Origin: Thereva unica | Lineage: Eukaryota; Arthropoda; Insecta; Diptera; Therevidae | Length of the DNA stretch: 64,000 bases | Direction: 5' to 3' | NCBI GenBank assembly: GCA_949987705.1 | Contig: OX465281.1 | Location: forward strand, 102,199,248 to 102,263,247 | Shown here: piece by piece, positions 43,951 through 54,327 of the stretch | Layout: every line of letters starts with the position of its first letter | Position numbering within the stretch: position 1 is the stretch's first letter | Notes under the pieces: model-generated | Database searches by the model: none | What the model saw: only the letters and a program-made list of their open reading frames with translations | What the model was told of the DNA's origin: nothing | Position numbers and translations under genes: made by a program

Positions 43951-44261
43951 ATAATAAAATATTAAAAATTTTCAACAAATGCTTGTTTTGTCGTCCATTT
44001 TTAGTGAATTTTTTAACTGTCATTGAAATGTGTGAATTGGGATTTTGGCACACTTTAGAATATCGAAAGGCCTTGGGAAATGAGAAAAATTCGAAATGGT
44101 ATTTTGGCAAACGGCCTTAAAATCTTAACACAACACAAATATTTTGTTTAAAAAATTTAATAAACACTATTTTCACTTTCTCACCTTTTAAAATGCCTTT
44201 TTTCATTAATTTGCAAATTTTATGTATATCTGATTTAAGTTCTTAACCTGTTTTAGCAACT
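43951..44261. other. spacer with fragment related to the MITE at 29.5 kb
   Basis: 44030-44118 shares ATTTTGGCACACTTT-AA and GTATTTTGGCAAACGGCC with the MITE at 29523-29774; the left end is missing. Confidence 0.4.
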
Positions 44262-44504
44262 GACATTCTGTATGTCAAATCCGGGGGTCTATGGGGAAAA
44301 GAGCAAAAGATATAAACATCACTATACCCATCTATTTTTTGTCTAATTGATTTAACCTGATTTTATTTCTGTCAGTCTGATTTTACTTCTGAGTGCTTCT
44401 GTCAGCTTGTGGCTTATGGATGAGCGAGTCGACTATACCTTTTTGGTGCCATCGGTTTGTATGGGAATAATTGCTGATGAGCAGTCCATTATTATATGTC
44501 AGTG
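44262..44504. mobile_element. hAT-type MITE family B, decayed copy
   Basis: The right end AGCAGTCCATTATTATATGT then CAGTG matches family B, and the left end ACTGACATTCTGTATGTC is degraded. Internal similarity (CTATACC, TTTTTGGTGCCAT) supports membership. It is shorter than the two intact copies. Confidence 0.55.
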
Positions 44505-44511
44505 ATTGACC

Positions 44512-44898
44512 CTTTGAATAGAGAAGACGAGGAAGTGCAATTTATTACACACGGGGAAACATTTTGGCAACACTAATGAATAGCATTCTTTACGTATTTG
44601 TGTCAATCCCAAATTGTGGACAGTGGCTTTTTTTATATTTATTCAAAAACCGGGAGGGATATCGTTTCTCAGCAACCATCTCGGTGAGAACGCTTCACTT
44701 GGCTAAATGTTTGAAGCAGACCCTTCGAAAAACCTGAACAAATTTCACTACGCCTATGTCCGGGATAGACAATGTATTTTGTTGTTGTGGTTAAAGTGGA
44801 GGGAGAGAATTAGAGAGAAAATTTCTTGATCCCAAGTGCTTCCCTCAAATCCGTGTACATGTACGCTATTTTCGGTTCCTTATCTTCTCTATTCAAAG
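44512..44898. mobile_element. hAT-type MITE with 8 bp TSD
   Basis: 387 bp, with ends CTTTGAATAGAGAAGAC and its near mirror image, flanked by GATTGACC (44504-44511 and 44899-44906). It is inserted at the very edge of the decayed family B copy. Non-coding. Confidence 0.7.
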
Positions 44899-44908
44899 GA
44901 TTGACCCC

Positions 44909-45056
44909 GTTTAGACGCTTCGCTTCCTGGAGCGTTCCTCACGAACTTTGTTGATGAGGGGAGAAGTGGGGTGGTACCTCTTATCATCCCCACTTCCCCC
45001 TTCACTTTCAAAGTTCGTGAAGAAGGTTCCTGGAAGCGAATCGTCTAAACAGGCCC
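44909..45056. repeat. near-palindromic mini-element
   Basis: GTTTAGACGCTTCGCTTCC at the left pairs with GGAAGCGAATCGTCTAAAC at the right, and arms of about 65 bases continue through TCACGAACTTTG. Almost the whole 148 bases can fold back. Confidence 0.65.
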
Positions 45057-45310
45057 ATTCACTACAATCAAACAATTTTTTTGTAATTTACTTGACTCAA
45101 GTATACTTGAAGTCAGGACGAGTTTAAAAGCATATTTATTTACTAGAAATCTACTTCAAATATACAACAAGTAAGAATGTAAACGTAATGATTGTAGTCA
45201 AAACAAGCGCTATCTTATTCAATGATAGGATTACGATCTAGTAAAGGTTGAACACTTCAACGTAAAGCTGGAAGTACATAATTGCATTGCGTTGCATAAA
45301 TGATGTTTAC
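45057..45310. other. spacer
   Basis: No features identified. Contains ACTTGACTCAAGTATACTTG, similar in style to 59750-59860. Confidence 0.35.
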
Positions 45311-45313
45311 CCT

Positions 45314-45822
45314 GGGTCTGTTCAAGATTTCTGCTGCAGCAGCTTTTAGCAGCTATTGTCATGCTTTTCGTGTCCAAAACAGCAGAAAAGCTGCTAACGA
45401 AGCTGCTATTTTTGTGTCCAAGATTTGAAAAAAGCTGCTAATGTAGCTGCTTTTTGTTGCTCGCACTTTCGACTGCAAGCAAGAAAGAGCTACGTAAATC
45501 ATACATGTGTGTGTAAATGTCATTGGTCATTTTGCCAAAATGACTGACTGGAGTGAGGTTTTGTTGACATTAATACATACATATTAAATAATAAATTTAG
45601 GGATTGCAACTGTACGGCCAGGCTTTTTTCTATTTGTAGGGACAAGTAGGGAGAAAAATAGTTGTCTGCATGAAATACTCATACACATACATTAACAGAA
45701 AGCTATGCTAGCAGCTTTTTTGCGTCCAAGATATCATAGCAGCTTTTTCTTGCTTTGCTGTAATTTGACAGTAAAAAAATTCTGCTACTAAAGCAGCTTT
45801 AGCAGAAATCTTGAACAGACCC
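45314..45822. mobile_element. 509 bp MITE, GGGTCTGTTCAAG ends
   Basis: Ends GGGTCTGTTCAAGATTTCTG and the mirror image, flanked by CCT on both sides (45311-45313 and 45823-45825). The interior repeats (A)GCAGCTTTTAGCAGC-type motifs near both ends. Confidence 0.7.
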
Positions 45823-45836
45823 CCTGAATATTTTAA

Positions 45837-46011
45837 AGGCTGAAGCAGAACCAATCCGTTCCGTCCGCTCCGCACGTTTTTCCTTTGTTCTTTTTGACAT
45901 TCCGTTCGCTTGATTGTGGCTACCGTTCGGTTCGTCTCATGGAAAGTTTATGGAAATGTCAAATTTCCAACTTTTAAAAACGGACGGAACGGATTGGTTC
46001 TGCTTGAGCCT
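45837..46011. mobile_element. 175 bp Harbinger-type MITE
   Basis: Inverted ends of about 33 bases, starting AGGCTGAAGCAGAACCAATC, flanked by TAA on both sides (45834-45836 and 46012-46014). The AGG...CCT ends and TWA-type duplication fit PIF/Harbinger. Confidence 0.75.
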
Positions 46012-46028
46012 TAATGGTGGCAGACTTA

Positions 46029-46335
46029 GAATAGAGAACTGCAGAAAAGGCCCTCGTGTTTATAATCTCTGTATGTGAGCGTAGTAAAATCTGGGGGTCT
46101 CTCAACTGTCAAATTGAATTAGTTAGCTGCTTGTATTCCCGCGTTCGGTGGAAAGCTTTTTTTAAGACTAGTTTTTTTATAAAGTTATCCGAAATTATAT
46201 CATCAAAACTAGCATAAATAAAAAAGAACGTATAAAGAATAGTTGAAAGTGTAATTAAAGTTCTAGCGAGTGAGTTTTCTGTGAAAACAAGAACAATTAA
46301 GTGTGCAGTTTGTGAATGTAGGATTAAATTGAATG
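46029..46335 (+). repeat. MITE family C, left part of split copy
   Basis: Collinear with 41297-41600 (GAATAGAGAACT, CTGTATGTGAGCGTAGT, GAGTGAGTTTTCTGTGAAAA). Homology stops near 46335, where gypsy gag sequence begins. Confidence 0.65.
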
Positions 46336-46900
46336 TAGCGCAATTTTCTGTCGGTAGCATCAAAACCGATTTAACAAAATTCAACACCGTCGTAAGCGCC
46401 ATAGAATCCAACCCGAACAAGGAAAATATCAGCATCATCCTGGAACGTTTTGGGGACATCGAGGAAAAGAAAATAAAGAAATTACTATCTGAAGTTGATT
46501 TAGGGGACCGTCCCAACTTCTAAATGAATTAGGAGACTTAGGCGGAACGCAAATCAACAGCGAATTTTTAAAATCTCTTTGGCTTCAAAGACTTCCAAAT
46601 CAGGTACGAGCTATATTACAAGCATCTAACGAAGATCTTTCAGGTTTAGAAAAGTCAGCCGATCGTATAATTTTGATAATGATTTTCATTGTTCCGTAGT
46701 GACTCAACAGGGAACACCACCCGCAGGGAATGACACCATACTTCTCCGACAGACATCTCACAGTTGACCAAAAAGGTTCAGCAGCTCCTAGTACAAGCAG
46801 ACAGGAAGCACCAACGTAGCAGGTCAACAAGCCGAAACAGAGTCGATATATCCAAATGTTGGTTGGTACCACTACAAATTTGGCGACAAGGCAAACAAAT
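46336..46900 (+). pseudogene. gypsy-2 gag remnant
   Basis: Frames here read AQFSVGSIKTDLTKFN, ILERFGDIEEKKIKKLLSEV, then LLNELGDLGGTQINSEFLKS and LWLQRLPNQVRAILQAS, the capsid-like part of insect gypsy Gag. A frameshift near 46515 and later stops break it. The N-terminal end is missing. Confidence 0.7.
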
Positions 46901-46910
46901 GTAAACAGAC

Positions 46911-47159
46911 ATGTTCATACAACAACAACAGTGTTATACAAAAAAACTAAAAAAAGGCCGGCCACCTGAATCCTACGGAGGTGGACCAGCTAAGCAAATT
47001 TGTAGGATATTCATAAAAGACAGCAAACACAAAACAAAATTCTTGATCGACACAGGCGCCGATATCTCCGTTTTTCCAGCCACGACAGCTCAAAAGACAG
47101 TTGTTTCACAACACCAACCAACAGCATTCCAAATTTTTGCCGCAAACGGACACTCATAA
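46911..47159 (+). pseudogene. gypsy-2 protease remnant
   Basis: ICRIFIKDSKHKTKFLIDTG then ADISVFPA is the aspartic protease active site (D-T-G). A stop at 47157-47159 ends it; the following sequence to about 47290 continues the protease (an IIGLEFLKAHD-like motif) in another frame. Confidence 0.7.
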
Positions 47160-47519
47160 AAACATACGGGAAAAAAGTTCTCCATCTAAATATTGGACTA
47201 CGTAGGCCATATACATGGACCTTTGTTATAGCCGAAGTGGAAACCCCAATAATAGGTTTAGAGTTTTTGAAGGCTCATGACCTTTTAGTGGATCCACGCA
47301 GAGTACCTTGATAGATAATCAAACAAAATTGGAAATTAAAGGCATCGCAGCAAATCACATCATAAATAGCACTTACAGTTTTAACAGAGAAGATGTTTTC
47401 TCAAAAATAATCAGCGAATACAAGGACATAACCACCCTGAGCGATAACAAATAGGCGAAACACACAAAAGTGCTACATTACATACAAACAAGCGGTACTC
47501 CAGTTTCTGCTCGTCGGAA

Positions 47520-47683
47520 TTCAGATTTTTAATGGAAAAAGAAATATGTCAACCGTCAAAAAGTCCCTGGGCAAGCCCATTACATTTAGTAATGAAACCA
47601 AACGGAAAATGGCGACCATGCGGAGACTATAGAGCACTAAACGCCAAAACAATTCTCGATAGGTATCCGTTACCATTCATCAA
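47520..47683 (+). pseudogene. gypsy-2 RT, part before the copia insertion
   Basis: Translation gives EICQPSKSPWASPLHLVMKP, then [20 protein letters not shown], the first RT motifs. It ends at the copia target site. Confidence 0.7.
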
Positions 47684-47898
47684 TGTTGTAATTTATGATT
47701 ATGTTTCTTGAAGGCAAATTAAGTGAAAATAATTTTAATTTCCATTTACTGGCTGACTTCCTTTATTTTCCTTTTTTTCCTTCTGACTTCTAAACTAGTC
47801 ATAACCTACTACAAATTTATTAAATAAGTTCGATTCAAAAACTACTCACTACGAATTTTAGTGCACTTTCGCAGCAGTTTGAATGTCTACATCCAACA
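47684..47898 (-). repeat. copia 3' LTR
   Basis: 215 bp, TGTTGGATG...ACAACA in element orientation. The pol stop codon lies 12 bases inside it. Confidence 0.93.
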
Positions 47899-50800
47899 CT
47901 CCTCCTTGAGTAGTTTTGCACGCAAATAAACAAACTGTCCCTTACTGAGAGGCTTTGTAAAAATGTCTGCTAATTGTTCTTTTGAATTTACATACACAGG
48001 TGTAACTGTCTTTCCAATATGTTGATTTATGAACTTCCTTTTTATTTCAATATGCTTTTTGCCCTTGGTCACTTTGCCTTCTTCGACATTTTCCAGCATA
48101 TGTATGGCAGCTTTGTTATCTATCAACAGATCTGATAATTCTGTTTTACCTAGCAATTTTAATTCCTTCAGTACTCGACGAATCCAGCTCACTTCTTGAA
48201 TCCCAGATACTGCTGCTCTGTATTCGGCTTCAGCTGATGATATAGCAGTCACTTTCTGTTTCTGAGACAACCATACGATTGGACCTCCATTTTCAACTAA
48301 TATTCCACTTGTCGAACACTTGTCTTTGTCATCTCCTCCATAATTCGAGTCTGTATAAACCTCAAGTTTGCATTTTCCATCGAAGAATATACCATAGTTT
48401 TCAGTACCTTTTAAATAACGAAATACTCTTTCTATCATTTTCCAATGTATATGCATTGGTTTATTTACTTGACGACTTAAATAGTTCACAGCATAACTTA
48501 TGTCTGGACGTGATATTGTTGACAAATACAAAAGACTTCCTATTGCTTCTCGATAGGGTTTATCCTTTAGTTCCATAGGAGTTGAAGCTTCATAGGCTTC
48601 AGAATAACCAAAACGTTCTAATATTTTCTTGACATATTTAGGTTGATTTACTAGGATTCCATTTCTCAGCAAATTTATCTCCATTCCAAGGTAGTCTATT
48701 TTTCCTTGCTTTGGCCACTTTGATATGACTTCAACTTTCGACGCCAAATTTAATATTGTATTTTCCACTTCTTTCTCTTCTTCACCAACAATTAAACCGT
48801 CATCTACAAACACCGTCATTAATACTGTCCTTGTTTTGTTATAATACAGACATGGATCATCATCAGTTGCTTCAAAATCGAGATCCTTTAAATAGCTACA
48901 AAATTTTTGATTCCAAGATTTTGGAGCTTGTTTCAGCCCATAAATACTTTTCAACAACTTACATACTCTTGAAGTTCCATCTTCAAATCCTTTCGGTTGA
49001 GTCATGTAGATTTCTTCTGTCAATTCACCATTTAGAAATGCTGTTTTTACATCAAATGTTTTGATAAAATATTCTTTCTTTGCAGCATAGCTCAGTAGTA
49101 ATCTAATACTAGCATGGCGTGCTACTGGGGCAAATGTATCGAAGTAGTCTATTCCATATATTTGATCATAACCTCTTGCTACAAGCCTGGCCTTTAATCG
49201 ACCATCTCCTTTTCTTCTTAAAACCCATTTACATGTGAGAGGTTTTCTATTTTCTGGCAAGCTTGTGAGTTCCCAGGTTTTCATTTTCTTCAAGCTGTTG
49301 AATTCATCGTGCATTGCTTGTTTCCATCCTGGATCACTTAATGCATCCTCAACAGTTATATCGTCTACATCACCAATCAAACCAACATGAGCTTGATATC
49401 TTGTCGGAGGTTTTATTAGTTGTCTGTCTCTTAATTTTCTTCCAGTTTCTTGGCTATTTTCATGTCTCTCTTCAGTTTGTGGTTCATCTTCTAGACTTTC
49501 GTAATCTTCACTTTTACTACTAGCTTCAGATCCATTCTCCTCCTGTCGGTTTTTATTGTTTTCTTCTTTTAGAGGCGTTGCGATCTTATTTTCCTGCATT
49601 TTAAAATTTATTTCAGCTGACTTTTCTTGAAAATTGAACTTCTCTTTGAACAATACATTGCAAGATACTTCAACTTGACGTTTTTCAGGTATATAAACTC
49701 TGTAACCCTTTTCTTCTAGGTCGTAGCCTACGAATAATCCTTTCTTACTTCTTCTGTCTAGTTTCCTTCGCTCACATTCAGGAGTTAGCACGTAACATTC
49801 ACATCCAAATGGCTTCATTGATTTGATATTAACTCGACGACTAAACCAGAGATCTGCCGGACTTTTCACTGAGCTTGTACCTGTCTGATTTATGGTGAAT
49901 ATTGAGTAATTTAAGGCTTCAGCCCACAACTTGACGTTTATATCTTCAGCATAAAGCTCAGCACGAGCTGCTTCAACTATTGTTCTCATTTCTCTCTCTA
50001 TTCTTCCATTCGGCTGTGGTGTATAGGTTGTAGATCTTTCATGCAATATTCCTAATTTCTCGAAGATATCTTGGCTTCTAGCATTTTTGATTTCTGTTCC
50101 ATTATCAGACTTTAGTTTCTTTACCTTTCGTCCAAATTGATTCTCTACAAGATTTAAGTATATATTTAACTTTTCTACAGCTTCTGACTTATTTTTAAGA
50201 AAGTATATTGTTCTGAAATGGCTGTAGTCATCCTTGAACAACAGGAAATATTTTGCCCCACCTAAGGATGTTTGATTCATCTCACCTAGATCAACATGAA
50301 TGACATCAAGACATTTTTCGGCTACGGTTGGATTTGCTTTATGTGAAACTCGACATTGCTTTCCGTAGGCGCATCCCTCACACACATATCCATTCCAATC
50401 ATCTATATATGCTATATCATTTCTATTTAATATTTCTTTTATGTACTTAACGTTTTGATGTGCCAGTCGTTCATGCCATGTCTTGATCGAGACGACGGTC
50501 AGACAATTTCCAGTTTCTACACGAAATTTCATTCGAAACAGTCCTCCGCTTCTTTCAGCAACTAATACGGTTTTACCATTTTCTAAAATTTCTGATCTTT
50601 TTGCGTTTGCTCGTTGAGTATAACCCTTGTCCAATGCTGTTGTTAAAGAAAAAAGATTAAATGATAATTTTGGCACGAATAATACTTGACGTAGTATGAT
50701 GGGACCCCATTTTTCTCCATCATGAGCAGATAAGCAAACATCACCCATACTGACAGCTTGTAGTTCCGTAGAATCTCCAATCTTGACTAATAGATTATGA

Positions 50801-51807
50801 TTTAACGGTTGTATATTCGTCATCCATTTTAATTGACCAGTCATGTGATGCGTGGCACCACTATCTTTATACCAGGATTCTTGATCTCTTGACATCATAT
50901 TAATATCTGACGATGATAGGCTTAATGTGACAAAACCTTTTGCTTCACTATTTTTTTCAGCCCTACATTCCCTTGCAAAATGGCCTGTCTTGTTACAGTT
51001 TCTACATTTGTAGGTTCTCTTGCAATAATCTAAATATTCTTGGCAAGATTTTCCACGACATTCACTTTTCTTATGTCCCAACTTTCCACATTTGAAACAT
51101 TTTTGTTTTTGAGTATAATGACTTGACCGATTTGGACTTGACTGACTGGGCTGTTCTCTGTCTTGACCCCATTTATTATTGAAATATTTGTTTGGCTTTC
51201 CTTTTGAAAACAATGCATTAGTGGTTAGCTTGTCGACCTTTTTCATCCGTAGTTCTTCTTGTTGAAGACGTTCTATTAGTTTAGACACTGTTTTATCTAT
51301 TGCGGCCATGGATTCCCAAGCTGAATGGAAATGAGAGAAGTTTTCAGGCAAACAGTTCAACATTCTAGATATAATCCACTCATCTTTTATTTCTTCTCCT
51401 GTAGCTCGTAGATTTTGAACAATTCCGTCGATTTCGAGACAGTTTTCGACTGCAGTTTTATTTATGTCGTATTCAAACCCAAAGAATTTTATTCTTAATC
51501 CATCCGCAGTTACTTGAGTTTTGCTTCCGTATAACGTTTCCAATCTTTCAAGCATTTGCTGTGACGACGTGCAATTATTAATTTTTAATGCCACTTTTTC
51601 ATCTACGTTTAATCCAATAAGTGTTTGTGCATCTCTATCTTTCTTGCACCAGTCGGCATAATTATCTTTGTCTTCGAGAGGCTTCGTCACTATACCCAGG
51701 GCAATGTCGTACAAGTCTCTTGAGTGCAACAACAAATTCAATTTGAATCTCCATGCGATGTAATTTTCACTTCCCAACAATCTATCAAAAATTACTTTCG
51801 CATCCAT
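47887..51807 (-). CDS. copia Gag-Pol polyprotein
   Basis: 1306 codons from ATG (MDAKVIFDRLLGSENYIAWR) with no interruption. Gag domain to about 220, with two zinc knuckles (CFKCGKLGHKKSEC from residue 237, and CRNCNKTGHFAREC). Protease WYKDSGATHHMT with D315. Integrase with H-H-C-C finger (WHERLAHQN, CEGCAYGKQC) and catalytic D506, D568, E604 (35 residues between the last two, as expected). RT with TFAPVARHASI, FDVKTAFLNGEL and the catalytic FVDD motif (aspartates 1002 and 1003). RNase H with VYTDSNYGG, SSAEAEYRA and DNKAAIHM. The length is slightly below the Drosophila copia protein. Copia makes Gag alone by splicing; I did not identify those splice sites. Confidence 0.95.
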   Translation of the reverse strand: MDAKVIFDRLLGSENYIAWRFKLNLLLHSRDLYDIALGIVTKPLEDKDNYADWCKKDRDAQTLIGLNVDEKVALKINNCTSSQQMLERLETLYGSKTQVTADGLRIKFFGFEYDINKTAVENCLEIDGIVQNLRATGEEIKDEWIISRMLNCLPENFSHFHSAWESMAAIDKTVSKLIERLQQEELRMKKVDKLTTNALFSKGKPNKYFNNKWGQDREQPSQSSPNRSSHYTQKQKCFKCGKLGHKKSECRGKSCQEYLDYCKRTYKCRNCNKTGHFARECRAEKNSEAKGFVTLSLSSSDINMMSRDQESWYKDSGATHHMTGQLKWMTNIQPLNHNLLVKIGDSTELQAVSMGDVCLSAHDGEKWGPIILRQVLFVPKLSFNLFSLTTALDKGYTQRANAKRSEILENGKTVLVAERSGGLFRMKFRVETGNCLTVVSIKTWHERLAHQNVKYIKEILNRNDIAYIDDWNGYVCEGCAYGKQCRVSHKANPTVAEKCLDVIHVDLGEMNQTSLGGAKYFLLFKDDYSHFRTIYFLKNKSEAVEKLNIYLNLVENQFGRKVKKLKSDNGTEIKNARSQDIFEKLGILHERSTTYTPQPNGRIEREMRTIVEAARAELYAEDINVKLWAEALNYSIFTINQTGTSSVKSPADLWFSRRVNIKSMKPFGCECYVLTPECERRKLDRRSKKGLFVGYDLEEKGYRVYIPEKRQVEVSCNVLFKEKFNFQEKSAEINFKMQENKIATPLKEENNKNRQEENGSEASSKSEDYESLEDEPQTEERHENSQETGRKLRDRQLIKPPTRYQAHVGLIGDVDDITVEDALSDPGWKQAMHDEFNSLKKMKTWELTSLPENRKPLTCKWVLRRKGDGRLKARLVARGYDQIYGIDYFDTFAPVARHASIRLLLSYAAKKEYFIKTFDVKTAFLNGELTEEIYMTQPKGFEDGTSRVCKLLKSIYGLKQAPKSWNQKFCSYLKDLDFEATDDDPCLYYNKTRTVLMTVFVDDGLIVGEEEKEVENTILNLASKVEVISKWPKQGKIDYLGMEINLLRNGILVNQPKYVKKILERFGYSEAYEASTPMELKDKPYREAIGSLLYLSTISRPDISYAVNYLSRQVNKPMHIHWKMIERVFRYLKGTENYGIFFDGKCKLEVYTDSNYGGDDKDKCSTSGILVENGGPIVWLSQKQKVTAISSAEAEYRAAVSGIQEVSWIRRVLKELKLLGKTELSDLLIDNKAAIHMLENVEEGKVTKGKKHIEIKRKFINQHIGKTVTPVYVNSKEQLADIFTKPLSKGQFVYLRAKLLKEECWM

Positions 51808-51831
51808 TTTGTCTTTATTTTCACTTAATTC

Positions 51832-51846
51832 CCTGGGCCCATAACC
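51832..51846 (-). other. copia primer binding site
   Basis: GGTTATGGGCCCAG immediately follows the 5' LTR on the minus strand and matches the internal initiator tRNA-Met primer type known for copia. Confidence 0.8.
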
Positions 51847-52061
51847 TGTTGTAATTTATGATTATGTTTCTTGAAGGCAAATTAAGTGAAAATAATTTTA
51901 ATTTCCATTTACTGGCTGACTTCCTTTATTTTCCTTTTTTTCCTTCTGACTTCTAAACTAGTCATAACCTACTACAAATTTATTAAATAAGTTCGATTCA
52001 AAAACTACTCACTACGAATTTTAGTGCACTTTCGCAGCAGTTTGAATGTCTACATCCAACA
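51847..52061 (-). repeat. copia 5' LTR
   Basis: 215 bp; no difference from 47684-47898 found by eye. Carries the element promoter by family analogy. Confidence 0.93.
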
Positions 52062-52066
52062 ATCAA

Positions 52067-53183
52067 TGACATGACTTCAATTTTAGTAGGAAAAACATTA
52101 TTTTTAAAAATAGATCTTTAAAAGGCGTACCACCAAATTCCAATTGCTCCGGAAGACATTCCAAAAACCGCAATAAACACCCCATTTGGATTATATGAAT
52201 TCCGATTTGTGACATTCGGATTACGAAACGCCGCACAGACGTTTCAGAGACACATCAAACAGATATTCCTAGGCATGGATTTCATATTCCCATACGTAGA
52301 TGATTTACTAATTGCATCATCTAACATGAAGGCACACGAGGAACGCCTACATATCGTCTTCAAAAAATTAAGAGAGTATGGTTTAACAATAAATATTTCA
52401 AAATGCGAATTAGGACAAAAATAAATTTCTTAGGACATACAGTCACAGCTACTGGTATAAAACCTCCCAAGGAAAAGGTTGAAGCAATCCTTCGTTTTCA
52501 AAAGCCAGAGCAAGCGTGTCAACTAAAAAGGTTCCTAGCAATGATAAATTTCTACAGGAAGTTTATCCCTCACGAAGTCGAGAATCAGATGTTACTCCAG
52601 AAATTAATATCCGGCAAAAAAATGACAAGTCAGCCATAAAATGGACGACTGAAACCGAACAAGCTTTCATCAAATGCAAGAACCAATTAGCAGACGCTAC
52701 AATGTTAGCATATCCAATTCCAGGTGCAAGATTATTTTTATTCGTGGATGCATTAAGCCGAGCGGTAGGAGCCGCATTACACCAGTTAAATAAAAATGAA
52801 CTCCAACCATTAGGTTTATACTCGGAAAAACTGACCAAACCACAGCTTCGGTATAGCACATACGACAGGGAACTGACAGCAGCATACCAAGAAGTTAAGC
52901 ATTTTCGGCACGACATCGAAGGACGTACAACTACAATAATAACGGACCACAAACCGCTAATTTTTGCCTTCAAACAAAATCCAGATAAAGCCTCCCACGA
53001 CAGGCACGCCAATTGGATTACATAGGACAATACATTACCGACATGGAACATGTAAATGGAGAAGAAAATTGTGTAGCCGACCTGTTATCAAGAATTAACA
53101 CACTCGACACCAACAGTAACATTATAGAATTCCAGAAACTCGCACAGGATCAAAAAGAGGATGCGGAGTTACAAAAACTGTTA
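52067..53183 (+). pseudogene. gypsy-2 RT and RNase H after the copia insertion
   Basis: Frames in order read TFGLRNAAQTFQRHIKQIFL, FIFPYVDDLLIAS (catalytic YVDD), NFLGHTVTATGI, RFLAMINFYRKF, LFLFVDALSRAVGAAL, STYDRELTAAYQEVKHF and IITDHKPLIFAF, then VNGEENCVADLLSRIN before integrase. At least three frame changes (about 52400, 52520-52640 and 53025) and a TAA in the motif A region (ILVGKTLFLKIDL then stop) show decay. It ends at the MITE target site. Confidence 0.8.
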
Positions 53184-53634
53184 AGGCCCAATTATAATGA
53201 ACGGATTTGAGCGCAACAAAACGGATTGAACTGTCAAATTGGTTTTCCCAACATACATTTTAGACCTGACCGATTATAATGAACGCATTCAAGCGGATTC
53301 GATCGGATTTGAGCGCATTCGTTTTTAAAAGATTAGAAATTGCCGCATTGAACTGTCAAAAATTTGATAAACATAACGTTAAAAGATGAAATGAAAAAAT
53401 GTTTACTGGCGAGCAACTCGTCAACGAGGTTAAAAATTATTAAATTATTTATAAAAAAGCTAAACTTGGCTATAGAAACAACAAAATGAAGAAAATTTTG
53501 CACTCTTGTTTACAGTAAACTTTGACGTTTGAATCCGAGCAGATGCGTTATTATAACCAGTCAATTTCCTATCCGATCAAATGCGTTTTTTTGACATTCC
53601 AATCCGCTCAGATCCGTTCATTATAATTGGGCCT
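53184..53634. mobile_element. 451 bp Harbinger-type MITE
   Basis: Ends AGGCCCAATTATAATGAACG and its mirror image (about 31 bases), flanked by TTA (53181-53183 and 53635-53637). A second partial copy of the end motif (GATTATAATGAACGCATTC) lies inside at 53272. It splits the gypsy-2 integrase. Confidence 0.85.
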
Positions 53635-53637
53635 TTA

Positions 53638-54327
53638 AACAATAGCCAAGCCACTTCACTTCGCCTCCAACCTTTCGACGTACGGGGAACAACTGCGACA
53701 TTATATTGTGATACCTCTCAACGAAAAATTCGCCCGTGGGTACCAGAAGGACACAGGAAAGATGTCATCAATAAGCTTCACAATCTGTCACATCCAGGAT
53801 ATAAAGCAACAAAAAGGTTAGTGGCGGAACGCTTCGTATGGAACCACATGTCGAAAACAATCAAACCAATGGTCCAAAACTGCATCCAATGCCAAAGAGT
53901 CAAGACACAACGCCATACAAAAACTATTCCCGCTAAGTATCCGCTCGTTGATAAGAGATTTGAACATGTTAACGTCGACATAGTCGGTCCACTTCCGTCA
54001 TCCGAGGGTTTTCGCTATATACTCACTATAATAGATCGATTTAGCAGATGGCCAGAGGCTATTCCTTTAATGGACATCTCAGCTGAAGCAGTAACAAAGC
54101 ATTTCGGGATGGATATCGAGATATGGAGTACCGTTAAATGTAACTACCGATATGGGACGCCAATTTACTTCCAACATATTCAAAGAGGTGACGAAAGTAT
54201 TGGGAATCAAGCACATTACAACAACGCCCTATCATCCTCAGGGAAATGGATTGGTAAAAAGATGGCATCGAACATTAAAGGCTGCCTTAAAATCTCACAA
54301 CAGTACTGACTGGACAAACACACTACC
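53638..54327 (+). pseudogene. gypsy-2 integrase, part 1
   Basis: H-H-C-C finger (HNLSHPGYKATKRL, CIQCQRVK), then HVNVDIVGPLPSSEGF (first catalytic Asp), DRFSRWPEAIPL, and, after a frame change near 54110, [17 protein letters not shown], where the usual Glu position reads Lys in NGLVKRWH. The second catalytic region [10 protein letters not shown] also spans the frame change. It ends at the hAT insertion. Confidence 0.78.

Larger units (their letters stand above)
47684..52061 (-). mobile_element. intact Ty1/copia element
   Basis: 4378 bp on the minus strand, with 215 bp LTRs (47684-47898 and 51847-52061) that I read as identical, and a 5 bp duplication ATCAA (47679-47683 and 52062-52066). One frame of 1306 codons runs through. 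Right after the 5' LTR lies GGTTATGGGCCCAG, complementary to an internal part of initiator tRNA-Met, the primer used by Drosophila copia. CAAGGAGGAGTG precedes the 3' LTR as polypurine tract. All parts for transposition seem present, and the insertion must be young. It interrupts gypsy-2 RT. Confidence 0.95.

Noticed and set aside
48279..49523. Plus-strand ORFs across the copia element
   Set aside because: Shadows of the minus-strand Gag-Pol frame.
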